NCBI GenBank assembly: GCA_037962975.1
Contig: CM075669.1
Location: 104,920,501-104,984,500 of the forward strand
Length of the DNA: 64,000 bases
Reading direction: 5' to 3'
Source: Clitoria ternatea
Lineage: Eukaryota; Streptophyta; Magnoliopsida; Fabales; Fabaceae
The translations under genes were made by a program, and so were the position numbers. The notes under the pieces were generated by a model. That model searched no databases, had not been told where the DNA came from, and saw only the letters and a program-made list of their open reading frames with translations. Positions 54,433 to 64,000 of this stretch are shown here, piece by piece; the first letter of the stretch is position 1; every line of letters begins with the position of its first letter.

Positions 54433-56189
54433 GACGAGTAACACCGGTGCGCCCCATGGTCACACACTCGGTCAAATGAACTGTTTACCGAGTAACTCAT
54501 CAACTTGCTTCTGAAACCGGCTAATTCAGTCGGAGACATCCTATAAGGAGCACAGGAGACTGGCTCGGCTCCACAGATTAAGTCAATAGAGAATTCAACT
54601 TCTCTATTTGGAGGGACACCCGACATATCATCCGGAAACACCTCAAGAAAATCACAAACAATCAGAATATCATGCACTCGGATTCTACTCTCACCCTCGG
54701 TCAAACAAAGTATCATAAATAACTGGGCTATACCTTGTACTGCATAATCATTATCATTCTGCCTCGGAAAAATCACCTTTCAGTTTTGGCAATCCACCAG
54801 CACCTTGTTGGCTGAAAGCCAATCCATGCCAAGTACGATATCGAGGTCTTTCAGAGGCACACATACTAAATCGAAGATAAAACTCCGATCGCCAAACATA
54901 AAGGTTACATCTTTGTACATCATTGATGTCAACACTTTAACGCCGGTCGGATTAGCTACCTCCAAAGTCCGATTCATATACACGGTCGGCAACCTCAAAC
55001 GTCTTACACAATCGTCAGCTATAAAGGAGTGGGTAGCTCCAGAATCAAAAACTACATCAAGAGTATGTTTACCGAGTGAGCACTTACTTTGTACTAAGTC
55101 ATTAGCTTGTGCAGCTTGCTCGGCATTAATCGCATAAACCCGTCCTGTAGCTGGTTGCTCAGCATTTCTCTCTCGGTTATTTGGGGCATACATCATATTA
55201 CCCCGAGCTCCATTGCTTCTGCCACCATTCCCTCGGCCGCCGTTTTCGCGACCCCTTCCTCGGAAACCTCCACGCTGTACGTTTGCATTGGCTTGCTGCA
55301 GCTGAGGGTAGTCGGGGCGTACGTGCCCTTTCTCATTACAATGGAAGCATACAACATCTCTTCCAACATCACACTCTCGGGCAAAGTGATCACCACCACA
55401 TCTGAAGCACTTACCATTCCCAAAACGACCACCAAAACGTCCTCCACGGTTTCCCCATCCTCGGTATTTAGAGGAGGGTCCGCCTCTTCCAACATTGCTC
55501 AGCTTCTTGAAGCGAGGCTATTGAGGCTTCAAGGACGTGTCAGTCCTGCTGCTCTGGCCTGGGTGAACATTCTCATCTTCCTCAAAAATTCTACATTTGT
55601 TCACCAACATAGGGAAATTCTGAATCTCCTGGTGTCTGAAGGCTCTCTTAATCTTGGGCCTCGATCCGCTCTCAAACTTAATACACTTGGAACCCTCGGT
55701 TCCGGGTTGCCGAAATGGAGGATAAAACAGGCACAGTGCTTCAAATTTTACAGCGTATTCCTCAACAGTCATGGAACCCTGCTTTAGTTCTATAAATTCC
55801 AACTCTTTCTGACTCCTCACCTTGTAAGGAAAGTATTTCTCTAGAAAACTTACTTTAAAATTCTCCCAGATCAACTGGGTACCCGCATCAGTCAATCGGG
55901 CCTTGGTGATCTTCCACCAACACTCGGCTTCAGCTCGCAGCATATATACAACATAGTCCACTTTTTGGGCCTCAGTATATTGAAGGCCACCAAAGATCTT
56001 TTCTAATTCCTGAATCCAAGCATAAGCCGATTCGGGATTGAATCCTCCTTCAAATTCACTCGGCTTCCTCTTCAGGAAGCGGTCCAACCCTTGGTCATCA
56101 TCAGTTCAAGGCTGGCCCTGCCTCTCGAATATGTCAGCGAAACGCTAGAATTCCGTGGCTATGGCTTCCATGCTCTGATGATTTGCCAT
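54433..56189 (-). pseudogene. Tekay-like gypsy gag, protease and RT start, broken
   Basis: On minus from about 56189 (MANHQSMEAIATEF). Gag: FLKRKPSEFEGGFNPESAYA, AEAECWWKITKARL, FLEKYFPYKVRSQKELEF. After a stop at 55518-55520 come two zinc knuckles (CFRCGGDHFAREC; a second with Cys changed to Tyr). Protease: VVFDSGATHSFIADDC (D-S-G-A) and VLGMDWLSANKV, to 54780. RT starts with DIPPNREVEFSIDLI-like sequence (here SGVPPNREVEFSIDL) and APYRMSPTELAG. It then changes frame and ends at WGAPVLLV at the TRIM border. Two stops there read tga where Arg or Ser is expected. Confidence 0.8.
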
Positions 56190-57246
56190 GACTTATCCTG
56201 AAATTAACACCCCTTTCAAGGATAAGTTTACAGAATTACTCACTACCGATCGGACTTCAACCCAACATTCAATAATTATAACACATTACAATACAATCCT
56301 TAAATATCATATAATTAATCGGACCAGGGTAGGAATAATCTCGTACCCCCAAGACAACACCTCATAGGCACATGGCCACTCAAATTGTGCTTAAACATGG
56401 ATCAAATCCATCAGATGCTACAAATAATTACGACACTCGGTCATAATGCACCCAACCGCTTACTAAAAGTAAGCATACCTTGGCCTTAGACCTTTTAAGT
56501 CTGCTCAGTGTTTTATGTTGTTCAGTGGGTGAATGTTTAAGTTGTGTACATTTATTTTCTACTAAATGAATAATGCTTGTGTGATTCCGAGTAAATGAGA
56601 ACTAGGGTTAATCCGAGTGAAGTGAGATTAGAGACCCTCTTCCGAATGAAGAAGGGTTGGGCTAAATCTAAGTGAAGAGATGCTAGAGTATTCCGAGTGA
56701 ACGAAGCCTTAAAATCCTTAGGTGAGACTTGGCTTAATAAGAAATTCTCGGAGTGATAAAGATTATATATGCCGAGTGAAAAATAGGTGAAACGTTTCCG
56801 ATTGATATGAGACTGGGAAAATATTCCGAACGAGGAAAACTTATAGATTCCGAGTGAAATGGCCGAGGGAATAATTCCCGAGTGAACTTAGGTTCAGACT
56901 CCGAGTGATAAAGTTACCGAGTGAACCTAGGCTCCGATTCCGAGTAATGAGGATACCGAGTGGACTTGAGTTTAGATCCCGAGTGGTCGAATTATCCGAG
57001 TGCCTGTTCACTTGGGCGAGTAAGGTTTCGCTCCAGCAATATGGTTCGCTTAGGCATTTCTTCCGCCGGTAATTACTTAATCGTTATTGGGTCTTGCCAT
57101 GTGGGGGCATTCCTGACCCGGTTTTTCCTTTCTTGGGTCAGATTCTTGTCCCGATTTCCCCTGTTAGCCGTTTAGAATTTTTGGGAAAAATTTTCCCTCG
57201 TTTTGAATTTTGTTTAAATTTTATTTAATTTTGTTAGGATGTTTCA
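56190..57246 (-). repeat. Tekay-like LTR (U3 side) and leader
   Basis: On minus starts tgaaacatcc at 57246. U3 has about a dozen cactcgg words (57010-56590) and a TATA-like tatataat (56769-56762). 56190-56560 is leader-like; I find no PBS, so LTR end and PBS may be deleted. Confidence 0.6.
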
Positions 57247-57251
57247 GGGTA

Positions 57252-57541
57252 AGCCCTTTCATTTTTGTGAGGAGCCATCTTTTTCCGTGCAGCAAATGTA
57301 TACTTTGCTTCAGTAGATGTTTATTGAGCAAACCCGTCAGGGGGCCTGCATTGATCAAATTTCTAACTGGGTAGATGCCATGTATGATTGGCACATCCAA
57401 CAGGGTCACTTCCACCCCCTTCTCCATGACAGGTATCAGTTGAACTTTTGTGTCCTAGTTCCCCTGGTTCCTCAATTACGGACCTCTATGGTCCCCTTGA
57501 TATGGACATTGGGGACAATGTCCAGTTTTACTTTGGGGTGA
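57252..57541 (+). pseudogene. E6 ATHILA ORF-1 protein, part 2
   Basis: Continues the frame of 52561-53550 after the E8 TSD: PFHFCEEPSFSVQQMYTLLQ, a stop at 57313-57315, then IEQTRQGACIDQISNWVDAM, HIQQGHFHPLL. It ends LGTMSSFTLG with a stop at 57539-57541. The end overlaps a G-rich acttttggggtga-like stretch resembling a PPT. Confidence 0.75.
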
Positions 57542-58821
57542 TGTATACACAAAAGTTCAGCTTGTTCTTACTTTATTCTTTTTTATTTTTGTTTATTTTT
57601 ATTTTCTAGTTCATTTGGATGATTGTATGTTTATTTTCTGGTTCATTTGCATGATTGTATGTCTGCTTATATGCCTTGGGCTAACATTGATTGTTGATTG
57701 CAGTTATTATTATCTGTATGACATATGATGTAGATTGGTTGGATCTTAAGCATTACTTGGGTGACTCTTGTAATTAAATAATAATAATAAATAAAAATAA
57801 ATAAAAAGTTTTTGATTACTATTCTTGTCAGAATAATCACTTTGCATGATGACTGTGTTTCTTTGATTAGGCCAATTACCAATGTGAGCTTTTGAGCCAA
57901 TAGGGTGTTCAGTGCATTAAATTGTAAATGACCTATAATTCTTTGACTGAGTGATTCACACATTTGATGATACTCTAGAACTTGACTTTTGACCAATTGA
58001 AAATAGTGTGAATGCATGCTTGGAATGAAAAAGACACTTTAGGTTTTGTTTTCTTTAACCTCAGAATTTGTTGAAAGTATAATCCATTTGTTGTCCCTTT
58101 TGAGCCATGAAATAATATGATTATTTTCTTTCAAATCCTTTAACATTAGGGTTTCTGATTCACATATAGAAGAGGCGAAAAAGGGTAAGCTAACAAAATT
58201 GAAAATTGAATTGAAAAACAAAAACCATGATAGTTTGGGGTATGTGATTAAAAGAAAAGGAAAGATAAGGAGTTTGATCTCAAAATAAAAAAATAGAAAA
58301 AGAAAAATGAATTATACCCTTTATGGTGTGAAGGTATAAAGAGTTATTGAATTGAGGTTTGCTTGCCTCTTGTGATATTTCTTTTCTTACAGAATTAAGC
58401 CCTTTGCATTTCCCTTTTTCTTGATTTCCATTACCATGTTATGAATCCCCTGGCCCCATTACAACCCTTTAAAAGACCTTTTGACCAATGCATGTTTTCT
58501 TGATAAATGTGGAGTCTGTGGTTAATTGTCAAGCCTATGGTAATGTTTAGAATGTTGTGGTCTGAATGGATTGAAATACAAGCACATACACTGAGTGGAA
58601 AGTGAGAAAGAGCACCCTAAGTTTAATCTTAGTGTATATGGTTTGACTAATGGTTGTGGTATATTCTGGTAGTTTATGCAATCACTTAAAAACATAAAAA
58701 TAAAAAAAATAAATATACACAAGATTTCTTAAGTTTGTTTAGGTCTGTTGGTTTTTCATTATATGCTTATATGGATTCAGTGATTGCTTAAGGACAAGCA
58801 ATGTTTTAGTTTGGGGTATTT
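57542..58821 (+). other. E6 3' untranslated region and PPT
   Basis: 1.3 kb AT-rich, no supported gene (short frames at 57667-58017, 58039-58221 and 58522-58722 are on the other strand and without features). It ends with the PPT gtttggggtattt (58809-58821) directly before the LTR. Confidence 0.65.
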
Positions 58822-60355
58822 TGATAAGTATGCATTGTGTGTTGTTTTTGGTTATTTTTAGGTCTAGTTTTTAGGGTTTTTTCATATTGTTTCTGCCCGA
58901 TTCCCCTGATTTCGATTCCTTTTTGCTATTACTGCTTGATTGTTCCTATTTTTGCAGGATTAATGATGTTCTAGGTCTATTTTAAGGAAAAAATGGTGAA
59001 GTGGATGAAAGAAGAGACCTTTGAGACCCTTGGGAGTGCATATTGGCAAGGTTGAGGGAAACCACTACCAGTGGTGGCCAACCACTGGCCGTGGCTAGCA
59101 CTAGAAAAGTGGAAATTGGTGGCAAAACCCACCATTGGCCAAGGTTACCCACCACTGGCTGTGGTTGGCTCTGTTTAAGGGCAAAATGTCATCAGCATCA
59201 CCACCACTGCCAGTGCTTGGCATTTTAAAGCAAAGCAAAGCAAGTCAGAACCCACCACTAGCCGTGGTTGTCCCTATTTGTTATAGAAAATGTGAATTTA
59301 TGGTTTAAAAAGGAACAGAACCTGAACCACTGGCCGTGGTTATCCACCACTAGCTGTGGTTGTCCCCTACGAGGCCTAAATCTTTCAATTGTTTAGGGAT
59401 TTAAATAGGCACTCTAGGGGATTTAGAGGGATCTCTCCGGATAGACAGATTTTGACACACCTTTTGGGGAGATTTAAAAGAACTCTTTGGGAAGATTTCA
59501 TTGTGAATCAAGAGTCAAATTTGTCAAGGGCAAATCGAATCTATAGATTTGGGAGAAGGAATTAGCAATCCTAGTGAGAACTAATTTATAATTTGAGTCC
59601 CTAGTTTACACTTTTGATATCTTTTATATTTGGCATTGATTTTGTGATGAGTGACATGATGACAACAATCCTTATGGAACACTAAACTCTTTTCTTGGGG
59701 CTAAGGATGTAGTATGCCTATGTGTTACAATTAATTATTTTTCGTATTCCAATTCATATGATTTCAATCTCTATTCAATGTTTGTATGCCTAATGCTTCT
59801 GCAAGACTTAGAGATAAGCGTAGATGATCACAAATTATATGGGTAATTGAGAGATTGGCATGTAATTCAAAAATACATATATTGAACCTATGATTTTGAT
59901 TTACGACGGTAAGCAAAATTGGTTGAAGGATTAATCAGATTTCCATAGAACTTAAAGGGCCTAATTAATAAATTGAACGTGGTTCTTTGGGAGTTAGGCA
60001 CGTTAATAGGCTTTCGAGAGAAAGGTATTAATTAACTTAGGGGAATCTGCCTTAGGAACGAAATCATATAATTGGATAAGCGAGTAATCTTTAAGTTTGA
60101 TACTGGCATATGAACCCTTAATACCCCAAGATTTACCTTTGATTCAATTTTCCAAACTTGCTCTGATTTTATTTTACAAAAGACATTGAATTTTTTGTTC
60201 TTTGATTTACTGTTCATAATCATTTTGGGTAACTCATTTTAATTAATTCCACTAGATAATTGAATCACCGTTATAACTAGTACTTGGGCACCATCCTTGT
60301 GGGAACGATATCTTTTTATTACTTTGATGCCCCGTGCGCTTGTGGTTGGCTATCA
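58822..60355 (+). repeat. E6 3' LTR
   Basis: tgataagtat...ggctatca. Motif copies ACCACTGGCCGTGGT at 59059-59365, TATA-like gatttaaatagg at 59399-59410. Several indels relative to the 5' LTR, for example in the motif region. Right TSD acaag at 60356-60360. Confidence 0.85.
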
Positions 60356-60360
60356 ACAAG

Positions 60361-63300
60361 TTTTACTTCCTTGTTGATTTCATGGTATTAGACATGGAGG
60401 AGGATACTGAAGTCCCCCTAATTCTTGGAAGACCATTCATGAAGACTGCTAGAGTGTTGATTGATGTGGACAATGGAAAGCTTGCAGTTAGGGTACATGA
60501 TGAAGAGGTAAATTTTGATGTTTTTAAAGCAATTAAACATCCTAACTCAAAACAATATTGTTTTAAAGTGGATGCCCTTGATGAAGTTTACCTTTCCGTA
60601 TCAAAAGGTATTCCTTATTTTGATCCTCTCAATAAATTATTGATTGACTCTGTTGACTATTTAAATAAGGAAAAGGAAAGACAGATAGATAAGTGTTTGG
60701 AAGAGGTGGAAAGAGGGAAAGAAATTTCCCCTGAAACTAAGAAGATAAAGGAACTCTAGGAGACACCTATTGAAGAGATCCAGAAACCTGAGCTGATAGT
60801 GTTGCCTTCACACCTATAGTATATCTTTCTAAAGGAAGTTAATCTCAATCCAGTCATTATTAGTAGCTTGCTAACTGAAACAAAAGAAGCAAGACTGGTA
60901 GAGGTATTGAAGAATAATCAAGAAGTCATTGGATGGACATGAAAGATATGAAAGGTATTAGTCTATCTTATTGCATGCACAGGATTTTATTAGAAGATGA
61001 TTTCAAGCCTGTAGCTCAACCTCAAAGATGCCTCAATCCTACATTGAAAGAGGTAACAAAGAAGGAGGTTCTTAAATTCCTGAAAACAGGTATTATCTAT
61101 CCTATTTTTGATAGTGCATGGGTAAGTCTGGTCCAAGTGGTACCAAAAGAGGGAGATATGACAGTTATTATAAATTATAAAAATGAATTAATTCCAAAAA
61201 GAACTATCAACATCTGGAGAATATGTATAGACTATAGGAAACTGAATCGAGCAATTAGAAAAGACCATTTCCATTTCCCTTTATGGACCAAATGCTTGAG
61301 AGATTGTCTGAACATGCTTACTATTGCTTTCTTGATGGTTATTTTGGATATAACCAAATTGCTATGGATCCTCTTGATCAGGAGAAGACTGCTTTTACAT
61401 GTCCTTTTGGAATTTTTGCTTATAGAAAAATGCCATTTGGATTATGCAATGCACCTGCTACTTTTCAGAAATGTATGTTTACTATTTTTACAGATTTAAT
61501 TGAAAAGAGCATAGAGATTTTCATGGATTGCTTCTCCATATTTGGGAACTTTTTTGATACAAGTCTATCCAACTTTGATGATGCATGTCTTAAAGCTTTT
61601 AATTCTTTTAAAGAAAAATTTATTTCTGCTCCAGTTATTGTTGCTCCTAATTGAAATCTACCCTTTGAACTTATGTGTGACGCAAGTGATTATGCTGTAG
61701 AAGCTGTTTTAGGTCAAAGGCATGAAATGATTTTTAGGGTAATACATTATGCTAGTAAAGTTTTAAATGAGAATCAAGTAAATTATGTAACCACTGAGAA
61801 AGAATTACTAGCTATAATGTATGCCTTAGAAAATTTTTGATCATATTTGATAAGCTCAAAATTTATCATTTTTACTGACCATGCAACTATGAAATATCTT
61901 TTGACTAAAACAGACTCTAAGCCTCGGTTAATCCGATGGATTTTACTCCTACAAGAATATGACCTTGAAATTAAAGATAAAAAGGGTTGTGAAAATGTGG
62001 TCGCATACCATTTATCCAAATTGATAAACGATGGGTTCACTACCAAGGAAAATGAAATAAAAGAAGAATTCCATGATGAGAAATTGTTTGAAATAGCAAA
62101 AAGGCCATGGTTTGCTGATATGACCAATTTTAAAGCAGCAGGAATTCTTCCAATGATTTAACTTGGCAACAAAGAATTGTTTTTTTCAAAAATGCCAATC
62201 ATTTTGGCTGGGATGACCCTCATCTGTTTAAAATTGGAGTAGATAGTTGTGTGCCTGAATGGGAAATGGATGATGTGTTATGGCATTGCCACAAATTTCC
62301 CTATGGAGGCCATTTTAATGGAGAAAAGACTGCTGCAAAGATCCTTCAATCAAGTTTGTACTAGCCCTCTATATTTAAAGATGCTCACTCATTTGTACAA
62401 TCTAGTGACAATTGCCAAAGGACATGGAATATATCAAGGAAACTCTCACAAATATACAAGAGGTTGAGGTATTTGATTGTTAGGGAATTGACTTCGTGGG
62501 ACCATTCCCTTACTCTCAATATAATCAATATATTCTTTTAGCAGTTGATTATGTTTCCAAATAGGTAGAAGCAGTTGTTTCACCTTATGCTAATTCCAAA
62601 ATTATGGTGAATTTTTTAAAGAAAAATATTTTTTACAGGTTTGAACACCAAGAACTTTGATTAGTGACGGAGGTTCATATTTTTGTAACAAAGTTCTTCA
62701 AAAGGTGTTACAGCATTATGGTGTAAGACATAAGGTGGCCATGGCGTATCATCCATAAACTAATGGTCAAGCTGAGATTTCAAATAGGGAAGTGAAGAGA
62801 ATCTTGGAAAAGACTATGTCTTCTTCGAGAAAGGATTGTCACAAAAACTTGATGATGCACTTTGGGCATACAGAACTACATTCAAAACCCCTATTGGCCT
62901 TTCCCCTTTTCAGATGGTTTATGGAAAAGATTGTCACCTACTAGTAGAAATGGAGCACAAAGCATACTGGGCAGTTAAGTTCCTTAACTTTAATCAAACT
63001 GCCGCAGCTAACAAAAGGAAGTTGTAATTATTTGAGTTGGAGGAAATGCGGAATAATGCTTATGAATCATCTAGGTGCTACAAAGATATGGTGAAGGCTT
63101 ACCATGATAAGAAATTAAGTAAAAGGATCTTCATACTAGGTCAGCAAGTCTTATTGTTTAATTGAAGATTAAAATTATTTCCTAGTAAATTGAAATCTAA
63201 ATGGTCAGGCCTATTTGTAATTAAAGAGGTTAAACTATCTGGAGCGTTAAAATTAAGGATCCAACTTCCAAAAAATGTTGGATGGTGAATGGGCATAGGT

Positions 63301-63362
63301 TGAAGCCTTATTTGGGTAGTGAGATCAATAGACTCACCACTATTTGTTACTTAACAAATTTG
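60361..63362 (+). pseudogene. pol: E5 protease end, RT, RNase H and integrase, broken
   Basis: Protease end DTEVPLILGRPFMKTARV, then a linker with stops (60757-60759 and others). RT: GISLSYCMHRILLEDDFKP, TGIIYPIFDSAWVS, WRICIDYRKLN, IFAYRKMPFGLCNAPATFQK. The catalytic box is F-M-D-C, so the second Asp is lost. About 100 residues after it are missing (jump from SLSNF to DDACLKAF near 61578). RNase H (YTDHATMKYLL-like, here FTDHATMKYLLTKTDSKPRL) and integrase pieces (VDYVSK, ISDGGSYF, ISNREVKRIL, LDDALWAYRTTFKTPIGLSP) follow to about 63362. Confidence 0.85.
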
Positions 63363-63407
63363 TGATTTGTAGGTAATGTCAAGCTAGACACAGAAAATCA
63401 AGCACTC

Positions 63408-63425
63408 AATGGGAGGTAACCCATT
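63408..63425 (+). other. Conserved hairpin after integrase, E5 copy
   Basis: AATGGG-AGGTAA-CCCATT, identical in stem to E2 and with loop AGGTAA, 46 bp after the integrase end. Confidence 0.7.
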
Positions 63426-64000
63426 ATTTTTCTATATTGATGTTTTTAAAAATTTAAAAATATAAAAAAGTTTATGTTTTATTTAATTTAAAAATTTTTA
63501 GGAATAAAAAAGGTTTAAAAAAAGCATAAAATAGACTTTAAAATGAAAATTCAAGAAATGGGAATTTTAGGCCCTGACGCGTAGTGTCAGAGCCATGTGT
63601 AATGTGAGGTCAAAATTTTAGACCTGACGTATAGCGTCACACTGTCGCGTAGCGTCAGGTCCTACGTCTAGTTTTTTGCCCAATTCCCAAGGGAGGCCCA
63701 TTCCAAAAGTTTAAACCTAAAATTTCCCTCTTTGCCTCTCACTCTTACAGAACCCTAAAATTTCCAAAAACCTAATTCCCCAAAACAACCCACATTTCGT
63801 ATTTTCTCTCTGTTGTTCATCATTTTTCATGCAAGTTCTTCATTCTCTCCTCTTTTTAATTTTTAGATTTCAATTCTTAGAATGCATGTGGTTAGGATTA
63901 GACTAGGAAGAATTAGAGACACTTAGGATTTTAAGATACTGTTTTTGTGTTATGAATGAAAATAGAGTTGCAGCTGCACAACCCTAATTTGGAATTTGAA
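63426..64000 (+). promoter_or_regulatory. E5 region before second ORF: motif array, TATA-like site, leader
   Basis: Three or four copies of CTGACGCGTAGCGTCAG type at 63574-63664, partly mutated, as in the E5 and E2 U3. A TATA-like agtttaaacc follows at 63698-63708, then a pyrimidine-rich leader. No ORF start within the window. Confidence 0.5.

Larger units (their letters stand above)
53551..57246. mobile_element. E8: composite insertion, Cassandra-type TRIM joined to a partial Tekay-like element
   Basis: The left 882 bp is a complete Cassandra-type TRIM on plus (53551-54432). The rest is a Tekay-like gypsy element on minus with an LTR end at 57246, gag, protease and the start of RT, which stops at the TRIM border. 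The whole block is flanked by a single 5-bp TSD. The Cassandra piece has no TSD of its own (gggta left, gacga right), and the missing RT half and second Tekay LTR are not on its other side. Confidence 0.75.
31165..60355 (+). mobile_element. E6: Athila element, full length but decayed, host of E7 and E8
   Basis: LTRs 31165-32685 and 58822-60355, PBS 32692-32709, gag, protease, RT (to 36528, resuming at 49594), integrase, hairpin, motif array, ATHILA ORF-1 (52561-53550 and 57252-57541) and PPT (58809-58821). TSD acaag. E7 (13.1 kb) and E8 (3.7 kb) are later insertions. LTRs differ by tens of substitutions and several indels (clearly more than E7). All protein genes carry stops or frameshifts. 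Confidence 0.9.
27548..64000 (+). mobile_element. E5: decayed Athila-like element, split by E6, runs off the window
   Basis: 5' LTR 27548-28970, PBS, gag and the first half of the protease up to 31164. The protease resumes at 60361 after the 29.2-kb E6 insertion and runs through RT, RNase H and integrase to about 63360. The post-integrase hairpin and motif array follow. LTR start, gag, PBS and motif (CTGACGCGTAGCGTCAG type) match E2, so E5 shows what E2's family looks like with pol. Many stops and an RT deletion make it inactive. Confidence 0.85.

Overview
The window is repeat-rich plant nuclear DNA. It looks like intergenic heterochromatin of an angiosperm, probably a eudicot with a large genome. 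I see no convincing host gene, tRNA or functional rRNA. Everything I can assign is LTR retrotransposon: Ty3/gypsy of the Ogre/Tat, Athila and Tekay-like (chromovirus) types, Ty1/copia, and a Cassandra-type TRIM carrying 5S rRNA sequence. Species is not resolved.

Layout. (1) 1-20984: an Ogre-like element on + ('E1'). It has a truncated left LTR, a tRNA-type PBS, one shortened gag-like gene, no pol, a long non-coding 3' region with a 30-bp tandem array, a PPT and a 3335-bp right LTR. A young Athila-like element on - ('E2', 7822-16824, TSD ccttt) is nested in the 30-bp array. E2 has intact gag-protease and intact second ORF but no RT, RNase H or integrase. (2) 20985-27547: decayed LTR material. 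It includes a - strand LTR with a phased 15-bp array ('E3') and a Ty1/copia LTR plus gag ('E4'). (3) 27548-64000: a deep nest. Athila-like 'E5' (+) sits in the copia gag. Athila 'E6' (+, TSD acaag, 31165-60355) sits in the E5 protease. Athila-like 'E7' (-, TSD gtagg, 36529-49588) sits in the E6 RT/RNase H. A composite Cassandra/Tekay insertion 'E8' (TSD gggta, 53551-57246) sits in the E6 ORF-1. E5 resumes at 60361 and leaves the window.

How the parts work. The Athila-type elements share one plan: LTR, Asp-type PBS after a 6-7 nt spacer, gag-protease-RT-RNase H-integrase, a small hairpin with an AGGYAA loop, an array of short inverted-repeat motifs, a TATA-like site, then a second ORF (ATHILA ORF-1 or 'putative plant transposon protein' type). 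In E2 and E6 that ORF is preceded by a likely ~600-bp leader intron. The motif array also occurs in the U3 of the same element's LTR, with a sequence specific to the element family.

Most interesting observations: (a) short inverted-repeat arrays upstream of TATA boxes in nearly every element, in different sequence versions; (b) a second copy of the array, with promoter-like and intron signals, in front of the second ORF; (c) a post-integrase hairpin kept in four elements; (d) the composite Cassandra-Tekay insertion with one 5-bp TSD but two unrelated ends; (e) a long U5-leader pairing that encloses the Ogre PBS. By-eye LTR divergence gives relative ages: E2 about 0.8%, E1 about 2%, E7 about 2.4%, Cassandra LTR pair about 5%, E6 more. 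All counts are by eye.
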